Source of the DNA: Paulinella micropora
Taxonomy: Eukaryota > Cercozoa > Imbricatea > Euglyphida > Paulinellidae
Assembly: GCA_019918135.1 (NCBI GenBank)
Contig: WBZZ01006783.1
Location: 25,001-89,000, forward strand
Direction: 5' to 3'
Length of the DNA stretch: 64,000 nucleotides
The translations under genes were made by a program, and so were the position numbers. Positions 42,096 to 55,012 of this stretch are shown here, one piece after another. Within the stretch, counting starts at the first letter, position 1. Each line of letters starts with the position of its first letter. The notes below the pieces were generated by a model. It saw nothing but the letters and a program-made list of their open reading frames with translations, was not told the origin of the DNA and did no database searches.

Positions 42096-43628
42096 ATGCA
42101 TAAAGGCACAGCAACATTGCCAGGCACAGAAGCAGTTGATGCAGCCTGGAATGTGATTGAGCAGGCCCACCAGGGTGCATCCGAGTTCATAACAATTCTA
42201 GATGACTCTGGACGCTGGGACCTGGCTATTAGATCCAGCTCCAAGTCACCTAGTGTTCGTGTGCTGGGGTCCGTGTCAACGCGCGAAGCTGAGCGCGTGT
42301 TAGCGCTGCGTAGAGATTTCAAGGCAGTGGAGCTGTACGAGCTGTCCGACGCCTCGCGCGATACCTCCCAGAGGAAACGTATCGACTTTCCTTTCTGGGG
42401 ACAAGTCGACAGTGTAAAAATCTCCTGTTTGCATTCTTTGCAGTTAGTTGCACCAGCATCCGCCCCTGAGCTTACTCGCCTTACCATCACACACTGCTCG
42501 CGAGCAACAGAACTTCCCGGCCTGAGCTTATATCCCAAGCTACGAAGGCTTGACGTACACGATACTGTTATAGCCAACCTGCCCTCTGCTCTAGAGTCTC
42601 TTGCTAATGACGCAGAGACGTTGCAAGATATCGGTTTTACTTTACGACGCGGTGCCAGGACACTGTCAGACTACCTTGGCAATAAAGTACAGCCACAAGT
42701 GCTCCGTATCCATCACCGCGTGGCACAGAGTGGGAGAGATTTTGTCCTTGAAGCACAAGAGACCTCTACCTTGGACAAATTGACCTCCTTGCACCTGAAT
42801 CAAGGTGATCGCGACGTGAAGGTAGCCCTAACAGTTGAAAGCCTGTCGGCTATCGCGAGTCAAGCGTACACAGGCAAATTCAAGGAGTTGTGTATTGTCG
42901 GGTTTCAGCTGGGAACCAGACTGCTGATGTTTCTGAAAGATATCGCCGACTGTAGAACAACAGACACCGGAGAACCGACAAAGACTCTGCACGTGCTGTG
43001 CCTGAGGCGGTGTTTTATCGGCGAACCGTCTTTAATCCCCTTGGTGAAAACCAAGAGATTGGAACTGATCGATTGTACTTTTGCAGGCGATTTAAGCAGC
43101 GTGTTTCGTCGTTGCAGCGAGAGGGCTGGACCGTCTGAGCTCGTGATCAAGGGCTGCCCTGTCATCACCATGTCTGACTTGAAGCCTTTACTACAACGGC
43201 CTACACACCTCTGGTTCCAGACAAGCTGAAAGGGGTAGATACCGTGTTTGTCGCTATCACCGGTCTGCCGCTTATGTTCCAGGACCATCTGCATCTGTTT
43301 ACGAGCGCGCGGCAAAACACGGCAAAACACGCAGTATTGGGACAGACACCAACCGTTCTGGGAGAGCCACACGCTCCTGTTCACGGCTGCGAACAGTGCT
43401 AAAGCAGGCAAAAAAAGCAACGTCGCCAGCAACCTCAAGTCCTTAAGGGAAGATGTAATTGAGCCGGTTAGCAATGTTTTACCAAATGAGGTTTTCAGCC
43501 AGTTCCAAGAACGCGTGCAAATAGGCTGGTACGAAAAACATGACCGCAAAGAGGAATTTCCTTGGGTGTGTTTTTGTAAAACAAAGGTGTGTTTTCTGTC
43601 TTCCTGTGTGTGTTTTATATGTTTCTAA
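42096..43628 (+). pseudogene. Leucine-rich-repeat-like protein of the 4.4 kb unit, frameshifted end
   Basis: 42096-43229 encodes 377 residues with irregular LRR-like strands (LTRLTITHCSRATELPGLS, YPKLRRLDVHDTVIANLP, LTSLHLNQGD, TLHVLCLRRCFIG, KRLELIDCTF). Such repeats bind proteins. After a shift near 43200 another frame reads GVDTVFVAITGLPLMFQDHL and a further one continues to 43628, giving the order of one original C-terminus ([17 protein letters not shown]). It resembles effector or host-type LRR proteins more than a transposase. Confidence 0.5.
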
Positions 43629-43674
43629 GGCTTATTTTATGATATACGAGATAGACCTGTCTATTGTAGATAAA
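43565..43674 (-). repeat. Right 110 bp inverted terminus
   Basis: Mirror of 39290-39399. The last ORF of the unit (43248-43628 frame) runs into it. Confidence 0.92.
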
Positions 43675-43739
43675 TATATATATATATATATACATATATA
43701 TAGATTTACATATATAGATATTTATATATACATATATAC

Positions 43740-43798
<59 letters not shown>
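43675..43798. repeat. (AT)n microsatellite
   Basis: Alternating TA/AT with short interruptions, directly abutting the right terminus of the 4.4 kb unit and 29 bp from the TFIIE alpha stop codon. Confidence 0.95.
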
Positions 43799-43800
<2 letters not shown>

Positions 43801-43826
43801 AGTCATGCAGGTGCGAGGTCACGAAA

Positions 43827-46800
43827 TTAGTCATTTCCCTGGGCCAGGCGTGCCTCGATGGCTTTGTAAACCTGATCAATAGAACAAGAAACATGAGCTA
43901 TAGGTTGCAGCATTACAATATCGAACACGCTTATTATGTTTTCTTTCCTGACTACGCTCAAATCAAGAAGCTCACAACACTCCAAACGGCTTTCCATATA
44001 ACACTGATATTTGTAAAAATACCTGGAACTCCTCGTCGGTAAACATTTCGAAGTGCTCCTCGTTAATGTCATAGAAGCTCATTTCCTTTCCACCCACTAG
44101 CATGGTGGGCTCCTCCTCTGCCCCTGCAAAAGCAACAAATCGTCAATATGCGCTCAATCATCATTACGGAGTCATGACAAGGTGGAAACGAGGAGGCCAT
44201 GCTTCTCCAGCAAGATATTGATTTCTGCAACTGTGCAGTCAAATTGATTTCACATGCTCAAGAATCATTGTGCATGCATACGGAATTCAAAAGATCCAAA
44301 GAGCTGATACAGACCACACAAACCCCTTATCATTGATGTTTTTTCATGAGACATTTTTGACTTTATCACAAATTAATATCACAGTCATGAAAAAAATCAC
44401 TTGAATAAAAAGAAAAAGCCATACAGACTGAGAGAAATAATAAAAAGGATGAAAGAAGTGCAAACCCAGCCAGTGCACCACACCAACGCAAGCTTTGCAC
44501 AAAGGTGTTCCAAACATATAATAAGAACCCCCAGACTTTGCCAAGGTCCTATCTATCTGCCTGTTGATCTGCCTATCTATGTATTCCTGTAGGCTGTCTA
44601 TCTGCTTGTATGTCTATGTGTCTGTCTGTCTGTTTGTTTGTCTGTCTGTCTGTCTGACTGTCTGCCACAGGTATAAAAAGCCCAATAACAAGAATGGAAT
44701 AAGCAGTAAAACATCCTTGGACGAAAGGACCAGTATCAGCCAGATTCTCTTGGTCGCTGGATACTTCCACTGAGCAGGAAGACAGATCGCATTTCTTGGC
44801 GTTAGATTTGAAACACAGTGAAATCACACCCAAAAAAAAAGGCACAGAACAATCTCTCGAAACACCATATCAAGGGAAACCTGGTGTGTCGTTCGCGGAA
44901 CTCAGTTCATGAGGTATCACAACGGACTCACTCGATAGCGAAGCTTGCACAAGAGCTATGAAAAAGAAGAGGGAAGGTTGTGACAAAAAATCCTAGCCCA
45001 ACTTCTATAAATAAATCCATCTGCTACGAAAAAAATTCAAGTTCACGTAGCGACAACTTAGGGTTTTCCACTGCGTGCAAATAACGAATTTGAGTTATCA
45101 CATGTTCGCAAAGAAAAAGATTGAATGCTAAAACGCAGACATGACCTCCCGATTTATTGGAATCAGAAACTTCCGGCGACACAAGCTCTTGTTTAATCTG
45201 CTGCTTCTCTCGGGCCAGTCGCGCTGCCTCCTTTCTCCGATACTCCTCCATCAACTGATATTAGCACAGACATTCAGAAAGCGCTTACATATTCCAAAGA
45301 CGTTGAAAAGTGAAGCGACAGAGTGCTGTTTGAGGGGCTATGGATGCGACAAACACACAAAAAATGATTTGACCTTGGCTTGCAGATTCTGAACCTCGGC
45401 TTCCTTCTCGGCGTTTCTTTCAGCTTCTTCCCTGTACATATCCCTTATCAAACGCTTGAGAGAAAAGGCACGCTGCCACTATCTTCACCCCCCCCCCCCC
45501 CGTCCACACACACACACATATACACACCCCACCCCAAAACATACACACGCACGCACCCTCCACCTTTCACTTTCGTCGTTTTCACAAACTAACACTGCCA
45601 CCACCACAACACAAAGATTTGAAATTTCGCCGTATGACCTCTCTTTCTTGATCGCCTGCCGGCTCCGTTCTTCTTCCGAGGGTGTAGGTGGATTCTGCAG
45701 CTGAGAGTACAACAAGCGCAGGTAATGCTTGGAATTCGTTTTTGGCAAGTTTTGCCGCCGCCTTGCACAGTCTTCACTATTGTCCAGCTCAAGCAAGACA
45801 TTTGTGCGGACATTTACTTCCTTGATATGTACTTCAAGTAATATTCAACTTCAAGGGCTTTACCTTAAGCAGGATTGCAACATACTCTGATGCAGAAGTG
45901 TGGCTGGCGTATGTCAAGCGATCGAAGAAACCAGTCTGAATCCATGCGTGAGACATGTAAAAGTTTAAGCGCATGCCGTTAGAGTGTTAAAAATTCGTTT
46001 TAAGAAGGGAACCGAGCTTTGGGGAGGCTTAAGCACCGATAGCCAGGGCGCAGCTGTCTCTGTAGGCTGCCAAAGATACACGCACAAACACACAACAACT
46101 GTTAGTGTTAAAAATTTGTGAAACTGACTAAATGTTCAATGGGAAAAGGACGAAAGGAACAAAAGTAAGTGAGGCCCCTTTATGTGAGATTCATCCTAAT
46201 TGCGTGTGCACTTGCGCTGATTGTTTCGCTGTCGATCATGTGTTCTTGAAATACAACAACATATCGCAGTATGTGTGCGTGTCTGACCGCCAGTTTGGCC
46301 CTCTTTTTGCTCGGACCCTCAATTTCGCGCACCTGCACGGCACGCCATGCAAGAGTAAACAGAAAGCGAGCACCAGAGAGAGTACATGTGTAAGGGCGGG
46401 ATGATAGATAAGGTCACTTGGAGAAATAATAAAGAAAAGAAGAGAGAGAGAGAGAAAGAGAAAGAAAGAAAGAGAAAGAGAAAGAGAGGAGACAACAGAG
46501 CATCCCCACAGATAACCATGCAGAGGAAAGAGAGTTGAGCATGCGTGTGAAGAGAAAGAAAAAGACAGCCCAAAAATTGAAATAAGCCACAAAAACAAAA
46601 ACAGGACAACAACAACAACACACATTATACATCAGCATACAAGCACGCAAGCATATGACAGAGGAGATGCAAAAATATTGAAAATCAGGATATGTTGAAG
46701 AAAGACGGCTTGCCCGATTAACAGCGCTGTAGTCGGAGATGAGCGACTCAGGGGCGCTGGGGCTCTTGGCGGCAGGTGCAAGGCGACTCGGAGGCGGCAG

Positions 46801-49800
46801 AGCGGACAGATCAGAGGAGACAGAGGAGGAAGCGGAGGTGGGCCGCGCTATGAGGTTGGGACCCTCTTGACGCAACGCGTCCGCCTATAAAAAGATCATG
46901 CAAGGCTATTTGCGCGGCTGATACGGAAAGAAAATTGCAGGTCATTTGGATCAGCATGCATGATTGTACATGTATGCACGTTTGTCTGATGATTGACTAC
47001 AGGCAATAGCAGAAATGCTAGCTGAAGAGACCTCCGAGATACATCGGTCGACCACTTCCATCTGTTGGGTCACTCCTGTTCCACGTGCATTCAGAGCAAA
47101 TATACTCGAGGGAGAAAGCACTACGCGTCAGTATGCGTATCTGGCACACGGTCTGTTTGCGTGTGGCTTTGCCTGTTTATTGTGCACTTGTTCGCGGGAA
47201 ACGTTGCCAACTAATGATGCTTGTCGTGGCATGTTAAAATAGAACACGAGGTGAACTAATAATGCTTGTCGTGGCATGTTAAAATAGAACACGAGGTGAA
47301 TGAGAAGTTAGGGGCAGGTTAAAGGTTAGGATTAGGGTAAATCTGCTACGCAGCCTGACTGAATCACGCATGTATGAACCAAAGTGTACAAACAAGCAAT
47401 ATCTACACCAGGATCTTTAGTTTGCTTGCAGAACAAGTGGTACCTTTGAGCTGGGCGTTGAATTTCACCTTCAGCTTGCTCCTTTGGCCTGGATTACAAG
47501 ACATGGCATGTGGACGAAACATGCAAATAACGTAATCTAAAAATGGTGAACGGCAGGAAATATGTGGAAACGATTATGGACGGGAAGACGTATTAGAGTT
47601 GCGACCAGACAGTTCGTCCATACTGGCAGCACTAAGCTCCAGCTCAAGCCCTGCAGACACATAACAAGACAGCTCTGACCATAGCAAGCGGCGCAAAGAC
47701 TGCACCAAGCAAGGAAATTAAGCGCAAAAGGAAGCAGGCAAGCAAACAAACAAGAAGTAGTTCACAAGCCCATATTTTCAAAGGTCCGCAACCACAATAC
47801 TGCATTTTATACTAAGTGCTGAACGCTGTACCAAAACTCAAGAGACCGCTCCAGTGTGAATGGTTTATGAGATATAAGTTTCTACGTCCATGTAACAGCA
47901 TCTGCTGACACATGCTTTCTAACTAACACTATGAAAGGCACTTGCAACACCCAGATAGACGCAGACATCAGACCTTTCCGTGTGCCATCTGGCTGGGTGA
48001 CGAAACAGTAGTTGCATCTGAAGACCGGGTCACTTTTATCGCGCTTCCTACATACATACATACAAACATACATACATACATACATTACATACATACAAAC
48101 AAACATACATGCATGCATACATGCATACGTACATACATACACATACATACATACATACATACTACGTGTACCTTCATACACATATGAGTATATCATACCC
48201 ATACGAGTATATTTGATATACATATGACTTCTATGAATATGCTAGTTATACAAATATATTTTTTCACGTATCCTCTACAATACCATTTTCCCGTTAGACA
48301 ACCAAACAGGCAAAATAGGGGTTGCAGTATAATAAAAAAAGGAACATTTTTTACTTGCCAGTGTAAATACTTGCTTTATACCGCACCACTAACTTGTGCA
48401 ATTTGATGTCTGCGTGAAGTCGAATAAGGAGGCGATACGTGTTGCTGAGTGTACATTTATACATGAACAGCCAAAACTTCAAATTCTATCCTGCACATAC
48501 ATGAGCACGAGAAACGATATTACATAAATGTTATACATTCTGAGGTTGACAAGGTTGACAAGGTTCACACATACAACATCAAACAACATCAGAGGTACAA
48601 ACTATAAGCATGAGCGACATAATATCTACCCTACATATTGGCTAGAATATAAAGCCAAATATTTATTGAATTACTTGTTGACTGTCTCATATTCATTCAA
48701 TTACTTGTTGATTGTCCACTAAGTAAAAGACACAACGAGGGGCACGGAGCCCTTAATAAAAAGAAAGGGAGGGAAGGACAAGCAGGATAGGTTTCGATAA
48801 TCATGTCGCGCAGCAGGCAAGCTGCGCGGTTCTGTAGTGCATGCGCATGCACCAGAGAAGGACGTCGTGGATAGAGTGCGGTCCGGGATCCGGACAGCCC
48901 GCCGAACCTGGCGATACCTGCACGCAGCAACGAACCAAGCTTTGGAACCTCGCGTCTCTCCTCCTGACATTTCAACTTTATCCGTTCACATTTCTATAAA
49001 ATGCTATCCGCTCGCAAGTTTCTGTTTCCAAAGTGGCATGCTCACTCAATATCACTTAATACCACATAGGGAAAGATGTATTAGCATATATCGGAGCTAG
49101 CAATGCCCTTGTTGCCATTTACTTGTGACAGGGGAGACACATAAAATTAATGCATCCTTTTCTTGTAATGTTAGTGTAGGTACGTTAGCTCCGGTGTTGG
49201 GGCACACCAGGTCTTGGCTCCCGTGGTCCACGTCCTTGCTGCAAACACAAGAAAAATTACTATTACTTGAAGAACAACCTATGCAGATTGCTCAAGGTGC
49301 TGCACAATTTTTAGTGTGTGCATCATTCGACCTGAGACCCTCCAGCATGCGCAAATGCCGATACTTGACAACCTATAGTCCCCAAAGCAGAGCTGTCAAA
49401 AGTGCGCATAAAAAATCTAACTGGCTCCATGCGCAGGCTCTTATCCTTACCTGCTATTTTATGCCAATCGATCACTTCGTGGTATTTATAATTAAATGCG
49501 TGCCGTCATGAAAGTTTAATTGTGATATAATTTCCACTAAGACATGAGTGTGTTTGTTTGGTAATTACTGCAAAATACCTTGATCAGATGCTCATGCTGA
49601 AAGAACCAGCAGTTGGACATGTGCCGCGTTGACCCCTAAAACAGCGCAAACGACGCCAACCCAGCAAAGCAGATTTTGATTTGCAAAGTCTGGATGATCA
49701 GAGCTTATAGTACTGCATGTGTGACAAGTTTGAGGTGCATTGTTCGGTGTATTGATGCATTTCTGAATGGCTAGATGTCCTTGGTTTGATAGAAAGGTTT

Positions 49801-51096
49801 CTTATATTTCGCTTCAAATGTTTGTGTATGTGAGCAGAAATTGCAAACCAAACAGGTAAGCTTAAAACAGAGCACCGCTGGTAGTTTGTTAAGCGAGCAC
49901 ATGCACAAGCACAGGCACAGGGATTAACAGAGTAGGAGGTAGAGACTTTGTAATCGCGCTTTTTTTTCTGCCCATCAGCCACTGTAGACAACAGAAAGAG
50001 TGAAGAAGCATGTTTTACAGCGATAAAACAAACCACAACTTGAAACAGCACACCACCAACCTGGATCTGCCTTCATTTCACACTGGAGCAGCCCATCCTT
50101 CCGCCATCTATCCATCGAAAGGAATCAAAAATAAAAAACGTGAAAAAATTGGCAGACTGTTTAGAAGGGATCGGGCATGTTGACAAAAAGCGAGCAAGAG
50201 AATTCCGTGACTTGCAAATTTGTCTGTCAGGTAGAAAAAAGCAGGACAGATATACCTGCCTAAAACAAAGCTGATTTGCTTCTGATCGAGCGGCGCCAGC
50301 TCCTGACACAGCACACACACACTAAAGCTCAACAAGTGGCCAGATATACCAGTAAGACAGTTTTAAGTGAATAACTGTACCTTACTCAAGTCTTGTTCTC
50401 GTGTCCTTCCTGGATTTTTCTGGTCAAGCGCCTGCACACAGATAGACACCACCGATACACGTTAACACTCAGCCATATTTTTAAAATGCAGAGATAAGAC
50501 ATTGAATATAATTGCTGGTTCAGACAGCATTGAAGCCACATCGATATGGATATAAGTTCTACCTCCTTATGTACACGTGCACAAACAAGTACAAAATTTT
50601 TTCTTCAAGTGACATGTTCATAATATACTGCTTATTGATGTCGTTTGGCATTATTAGAATAAATACTCAAGCATGGACAGAGTGACATTTGTGTGCTAGA
50701 TAAGGACCAGAAGGCATCGAAGTACCACCATGGTGAGCTGCAAAATGCACGGCGATAGATACTCAAGCCATGAGACAAATAAAGCTGTGAAGGCGTCACA
50801 CGACAAGAAACTCAAGGGCTTGAAAGGAACCTCGTCATAGTAAGCCGCCGCGATCTGGAGCACCTGCAGTTAGTTGAAGTGAGGTTGCAGAGGGTCAGAG
50901 ATATTAGAGAAAGCAAATGTTGTGAGGCTAAGAGGACTGTATCGTTTACGTATGTAATGCCACAAAAACAAAGATGCTAAATTGCAAGTTTTCGTTTCAA
51001 AGTGATCTTCTAACCAGTGATGTATTTAGTTACCAGTGTTCTGAATTCCGAGTTGAGCTTTCGTTCCGCTTGTTGGAAGGCGTGGTTCACTGACAT
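43827..51096 (-). CDS. GTF2E1/TFA1-like: Transcription initiation factor TFIIE subunit alpha, many exons
   Basis: Exons identified by motif and GT-AG sites (high to low): 51096-51034 ([20 protein letters not shown]), 50863-50831, 50431-50381 ([17 protein letters not shown]), 50302-50256 ([15 protein letters not shown]), 50107-50061 ([13 protein letters not shown]), 49635-49579 ([19 protein letters not shown]), 48047-47974 ([12 protein letters not shown]), 47650-47624, 47488-47444 ([11 protein letters not shown]), 46884-46707, 45935-45864, about 45830-45640, 45254-45141 (coiled coil), 44123-44023 ([15 protein letters not shown] ... FTDEEFQ), 43871-43827 ([17 protein letters not shown]). They align in order with the winged helix, the zinc ribbon second half, the FNxQ helix and the C-terminal VxVGG/DEE motif of TFIIE alpha, which recruits TFIIH to RNA polymerase II. 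The first half of the zinc ribbon and some middle exons were not resolved. Host gene, apparently functional. Confidence 0.8.
44561..44662. repeat. TCTA/TCTG microsatellite in intron
   Basis: Runs of CTATCTAT, TCTG and TTTG units within a TFIIE alpha intron. Low complexity, no function seen. Confidence 0.85.
47210..47299. repeat. 45 bp tandem duplication in intron
   Basis: Two adjacent copies (CTAATRATGCTTGTCGTGGC ... CACGAGGTGAA) differ by one base, so the duplication is recent. Confidence 0.9.
48048..48165. repeat. CATA-type microsatellite in intron
   Basis: ACATACATACAAACATACAT-type repeats directly adjoin the 5' end of the zinc-ribbon exon of TFIIE alpha; the acceptor CTA is part of the repeat. 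Confidence 0.9.
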
Positions 51097-51278
51097 CCGA
51101 GGATGATCTACAAAGATAGAGAGGGAAGCGGTTAGGAATATAGTCTGTAGAAAGGGAGGATCAAAAGGAAGTAGAAAGGAAGAGATATGGGGCAGGTTAT
51201 ACTTCCTTCATATATGCATACTAATCAAAGATACAAAAATAAAACAGTAATAATCAAAAATATTTACTACAAGTATAG

Positions 51279-53028
51279 AGCGGCCACGCCAACACTTAAA
51301 ACGGCCCCACCACCACCACTGTTCTTGGACCTTTGCCCTTAGCTTGTGATGATGGTGATATCACTTAATTTTTGCGCGGCCCGATTTTCTGACAGTGGCT
51401 GGTGCCGCTTTCAGCTGATTTTGGAAAGTAGAAGATAACTCTAGGACCTTTTATGTCTAGGGCCCTTCTTGAGTTGTTCTCTAGGGCCGTTTTCAATCTC
51501 AACCAGCTTGTTCATACATTATGTAATCATAAAAGAAGAAGAAGAATAATAATAATAATAATAATAAGAAGAAGAAAGGGTACATACAATTACAGGGCTT
51601 GGGTTCCCGCGGGGAGTGCCACCCGGACCCTACTTTCCACAGTCGACAGGATACGTTCATGGAGGTAATCGGCATGAACCATTCTGGCACAACTCTTAGA
51701 GCCTTGGAGCATTCTCAGCCGTTCATTTTGGCGCCGGCATATTCGCGTGGGGTACGTACAATTGCGGGGGGCCCTCCTCCCGGACCCCACCTTGCCACAA
51801 ACGACAGGGTACTTTCACTTGCCGGAGATTACCGGCATAAACCCTTCTGGCACAACTCTTAATGCCTTAGAGCATTCTCAGCATTCATTTGGTGCGGCTT
51901 ATTCGCTTCGGGTACGTAATTGCAGCCTGGGGTTTCGGGGGGAGGGCCTCCCGGACCCCCCCCCCCCCCCCCTTTCCCGTCGATAGGGTACGTTCAAGTG
52001 CCGGAGGTACCGGCAAGTACTTCAAAAAAAAAACAAAGAAATTTTGCATTCAGGACACTCCCCTAACGCAAATATTTCCGTGAATTCCCAAAAAAACTAT
52101 ATCAGCATCAACATCGAGTCTGGGGCTAGCCACCTGGTCAATATGAGCTCCCAACTCCTCCTGGTTCATGTAAACCATGATTTATTCCGACGAGGGTACA
52201 AAAATAGGCACACACACACACAAAATACAAAGAAAAAAAAATTAAAAAAATAAAAATAAAAAAAGGAATTTTAGCAGTCAGGATACTCCTCTAACGCAAA
52301 TATTTGCGTGAATTCCAAAAAAATTGTACCAGCATCAACATCGAGTCTGGGGCTAGCCACCCTGTCAATATGAGCTCCAGACTCCTGGTTCACACAAACC
52401 ATGATTTATTCCGACGGGGGTGCAGAAAATATTCTAAAAAAACAAGGAATTTTGGCATTCAGGGCGCTCCCCTACGCAAATATTTGCGTGAATTCCAAAA
52501 AAAATCATATCAGCATCAACATCGAGTCTGGGGCTAGCCACCATGCCAATATAAGCTCCCAAATCTTCCTGGTTCACACAAACCATGATTTATTCCGACG
52601 AGGGTGCAGAAAATAGGCTTTAAAAACAAGGAATTTTCGCATTCAGGACACTCCCCTAACGCAAATATTTGCGTGAATTCCAAACAAATTATATCAGCAT
52701 CAACATCGAGTCTGGGGCTACCCACCCTGTTATTATGAGCTCGCAACTCCTCCTGGTTCACACAAACCATGATTTATTCCGACAGGGGTGCGAAAAAAAA
52801 AGAAGGAATTTTGGCATTCAGGACACTCCCCTAACGCAAATATTTGCGTGAATTCCAAAAAAATCATATCAGCATCAAAATCGAGTCTGGGGCTAGCCAC
52901 CTGCATATATGAGCTCCCAACTACTCCTTGTTCCCACAAACCATGATTTATTCCGACAAGGGTGCAAAAAAAAGGGGGGGGGGTACACCCCCCAAACCCC
53001 CCACCCCCTACTCCAACACCTTTCAGGG
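51279..53028. repeat. Composite repeat, copy 1 (with satellite block)
   Basis: Begins GCGGCCACGCCAACACTTAA and ends CTCCAACACCTTTCAGGGA followed by ATA repeats; 62175-63568 begins and ends almost the same way. The first part holds related blocks with GGGAGGGCCTCCCGGACCCC and GTACGTTCAAGTGCCGGAGG, the second a satellite. No coding capacity recognised. Confidence 0.6.
52040..52975. repeat. Satellite of about 175-184 bp, five copies
   Basis: The marker CATCGAGTCTGGGGCTA occurs at about 52112, 52339, 52520, 52704 and (variant) 52879. Each unit also has CACTCCCCTAACGCAAATAT and AACCATGATTTATTCCGAC. One unit is lengthened to 227 bp by a CA/A-rich insert. Confidence 0.85.
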
Positions 53029-53060
53029 ATAATAATAATAACAATAATAATAATAATAAT

Positions 53061-53292
53061 AGTGCTTCTCTGTCAATGGCTGATGCAAATCTGCACATGC
53101 GCCTCCATCGTCTCACCCGTGAGGGGAGTACGAAGAATTGACGATAGGCTCTAATGACACCCCCGCACGGGCAGTTCCAACACTTCCAGACGGACCGGTA
53201 TGTTCAATGAAAATACTGGTGGCACCGACGGGAATCGAACTGGCGACAGGGCCCAGATGGTAGAACTTGACCACTGGGCTATCACGGTGTCC
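53061..53292 (-). mobile_element. SINE copy, minus strand
   Basis: Same tRNA-like SINE as at 784-1050, inverted, with tail (ATA)n at 53027-53060. It has only one TTCAATGAAAATACTGG block. Confidence 0.85.
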
Positions 53293-53293
53293 A

Positions 53294-53338
<45 letters not shown>

Positions 53339-53339
<1 letters not shown>

Positions 53340-53570
53340 GTGCTTCTCTGTCAATGGCTGATGCATTTCTGCACATGCGCCTGCATCGTCTCACCCGTGA
53401 GGGGAGTACGAAGAATTGACGATAGGCTATAATGACGCCCCCGCAAGGGCAGTTCCAACACTTCCAGACGGACCGGTATGTTCAATGAAAATACTGGTGG
53501 CACCGACGGGAATCGAACTGGCGACGGGGCCCAGATGGTAGGACTTGACCACTGGGCTATCACGGTGTCC
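53339..53570 (-). mobile_element. SINE copy, minus strand
   Basis: Full copy with tail 53293-53338, which adjoins the head of the previous copy. Confidence 0.85.
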
Positions 53571-53592
53571 AAATAATAATAATAATAATAAT

Positions 53593-53859
53593 AGTGCTTC
53601 TCTGTCTATGGCTGATGCATTTCTGCACATGCGCCTCCATCGTCTCACCCGTGAGGGGAGTACGAAGAATTGACGATAAGCTCTAATGACACCCCCGCAA
53701 AGGCAGTTCCAACACTTCCAGACGGACCGGTATGTTCAATGAAAATACTGGTCCAGACGGACCGGTATGTTCAATGAAAATACTGGTGGCACCGACGGGA
53801 ATCGAACTGGCGACAGGGCCCAGATGGTAGAACTTGACCACTGGGCTATCACGGTGTCC
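53593..53859 (-). mobile_element. SINE copy, minus strand, two ATTTTCATTG blocks
   Basis: Full copy with the longer body (two blocks) and a short tail at 53571-53592. Its head faces a 75 bp ATA tract (53860-53934). Confidence 0.85.
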
Positions 53860-53934
<75 letters not shown>

Positions 53935-53936
<2 letters not shown>

Positions 53937-54424
53937 ATATCTGAGGCGTACTGATGCAGCTAATGGCATATCCTCAACGGACATAAGCCTCCAATACCCT
54001 TGTTCGAGGTCCTCCACCCCCCGTGTCAGTCTCTCGCCTGATGATCGGGGCCACCGATGGAGCTCCTGAGGGCAAGACTGCACTAAGCCGAGGTTACCGC
54101 AGTCCCAGCAACCTCATGCAAGACGTCACCGAATGTGCAAGTGCATACACCAAGCGCGGTTGCTAGAGCTGCCTCGAAACCCCACCCATAACAATCTGGT
54201 GTCTGCTGGGTCCTGGGCTATCAACCAGCATATGCGGAGTTTAAGATCTTTACGCGCGCAACGACCCTCCTCCCCAGCATCTACCACCAAAGGTTTATGA
54301 GTTGGCGTCACAGTTTAACGCCTTGAGGCCATTGGGCTGGAACTCTGTTTAGCAAGTGTGACTAGGTTTTTTCATCGGGATTTCCCTCAAATATGTCACA
54401 GTCAACACTCCAAGGCAGATTTAC

Positions 54425-54426
<2 letters not shown>
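53935..54426. other. Unidentified segment between ATT tracts
   Basis: About 490 bp of unique-looking sequence flanked on both sides by long ATA tracts, suggesting a truncated retroposon of another family (its tail would be 53860-53934 if it lies on the minus strand). No ORF or RNA gene recognised. Confidence 0.4.
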
Positions 54427-54482
<56 letters not shown>

Positions 54483-54483
<1 letters not shown>

Positions 54484-54753
54484 GTGCTTCTCTGTCAATG
54501 GCTGATGCATTTCTGCACATGCGCCTCCATCGTCTCACCCGTGAGGGGAGTACGAAGAATTGACGATAAGCTCTAATGACACCCCCGCAAGGGCAGTTCC
54601 AACACTTCCAGACGGGCCGGTATGTTCAATGAAAATACTGGTCCAGAGAAATAGACCGGTATGTTCAATGAAAATACTGGTGGCACCGACGGGAATCGAA
54701 CTGGCGACAGGGCCCAGATGGTAGAACTTGACCACTGGGCTATCACGGTGTCC
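54483..54753 (-). mobile_element. SINE copy, minus strand
   Basis: Full copy, two-block body, tail (ATA)n at 54425-54482. Nearly identical to 784-1050. Confidence 0.85.
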
Positions 54754-54791
54754 ATAATAATAATAATAATAATAATAATAGTAATAGTAAT

Positions 54792-55012
54792 AGTGCTTCT
54801 CTGTCAATGGCTGATGCAAATCTGCACATGCGCCTCCATCGTCTCACCCGTGAGGGGAGTACGAAGAATTGACGATAGGTTCTAATGACACCCCCGCACG
54901 GGCAGTTCCAACACTTCCAGACGGACCGGCATGTTCAATGAAAATACTGGTGGCACCGACGGGAATCAGGGCCCAGATGGTAGAACTTGACCACTGGGCT
55001 ATCACGGTGTCC
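54792..55012 (-). mobile_element. SINE copy with damaged B box
   Basis: GGGAATCAGGGCCC replaces GGGAATCGAACTGGCGACAG, removing half of the pol III B box, so this copy should not be transcribable by pol III from its own promoter. Confidence 0.8.

Larger units (their letters stand above)
39290..43674. mobile_element. 4.4 kb unit with near-identical 110 bp inverted termini
   Basis: 39290-39399 and 43565-43674 are reverse complements over 110 bp with essentially no differences. They enclose a GC-rich cargo that differs from both flanks. No transposase motif was recognised in the cargo ORFs and no target duplication is evident (the right side is an AT microsatellite). It could be a cargo-carrying non-autonomous DNA transposon or an unknown element type. 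Confidence 0.7.

Noticed and set aside
46132-46404. Plus-strand ORF with several Cys
   Set aside because: Lies within an intron of the minus-strand TFIIE alpha gene, with no homologous motif and no upstream signal.
47320-47345. Telomere-like TTAGGG-type sequence (GGTTAGGATTAGGGTAA)
   Set aside because: Only one or two degenerate units within an intron; not an array.
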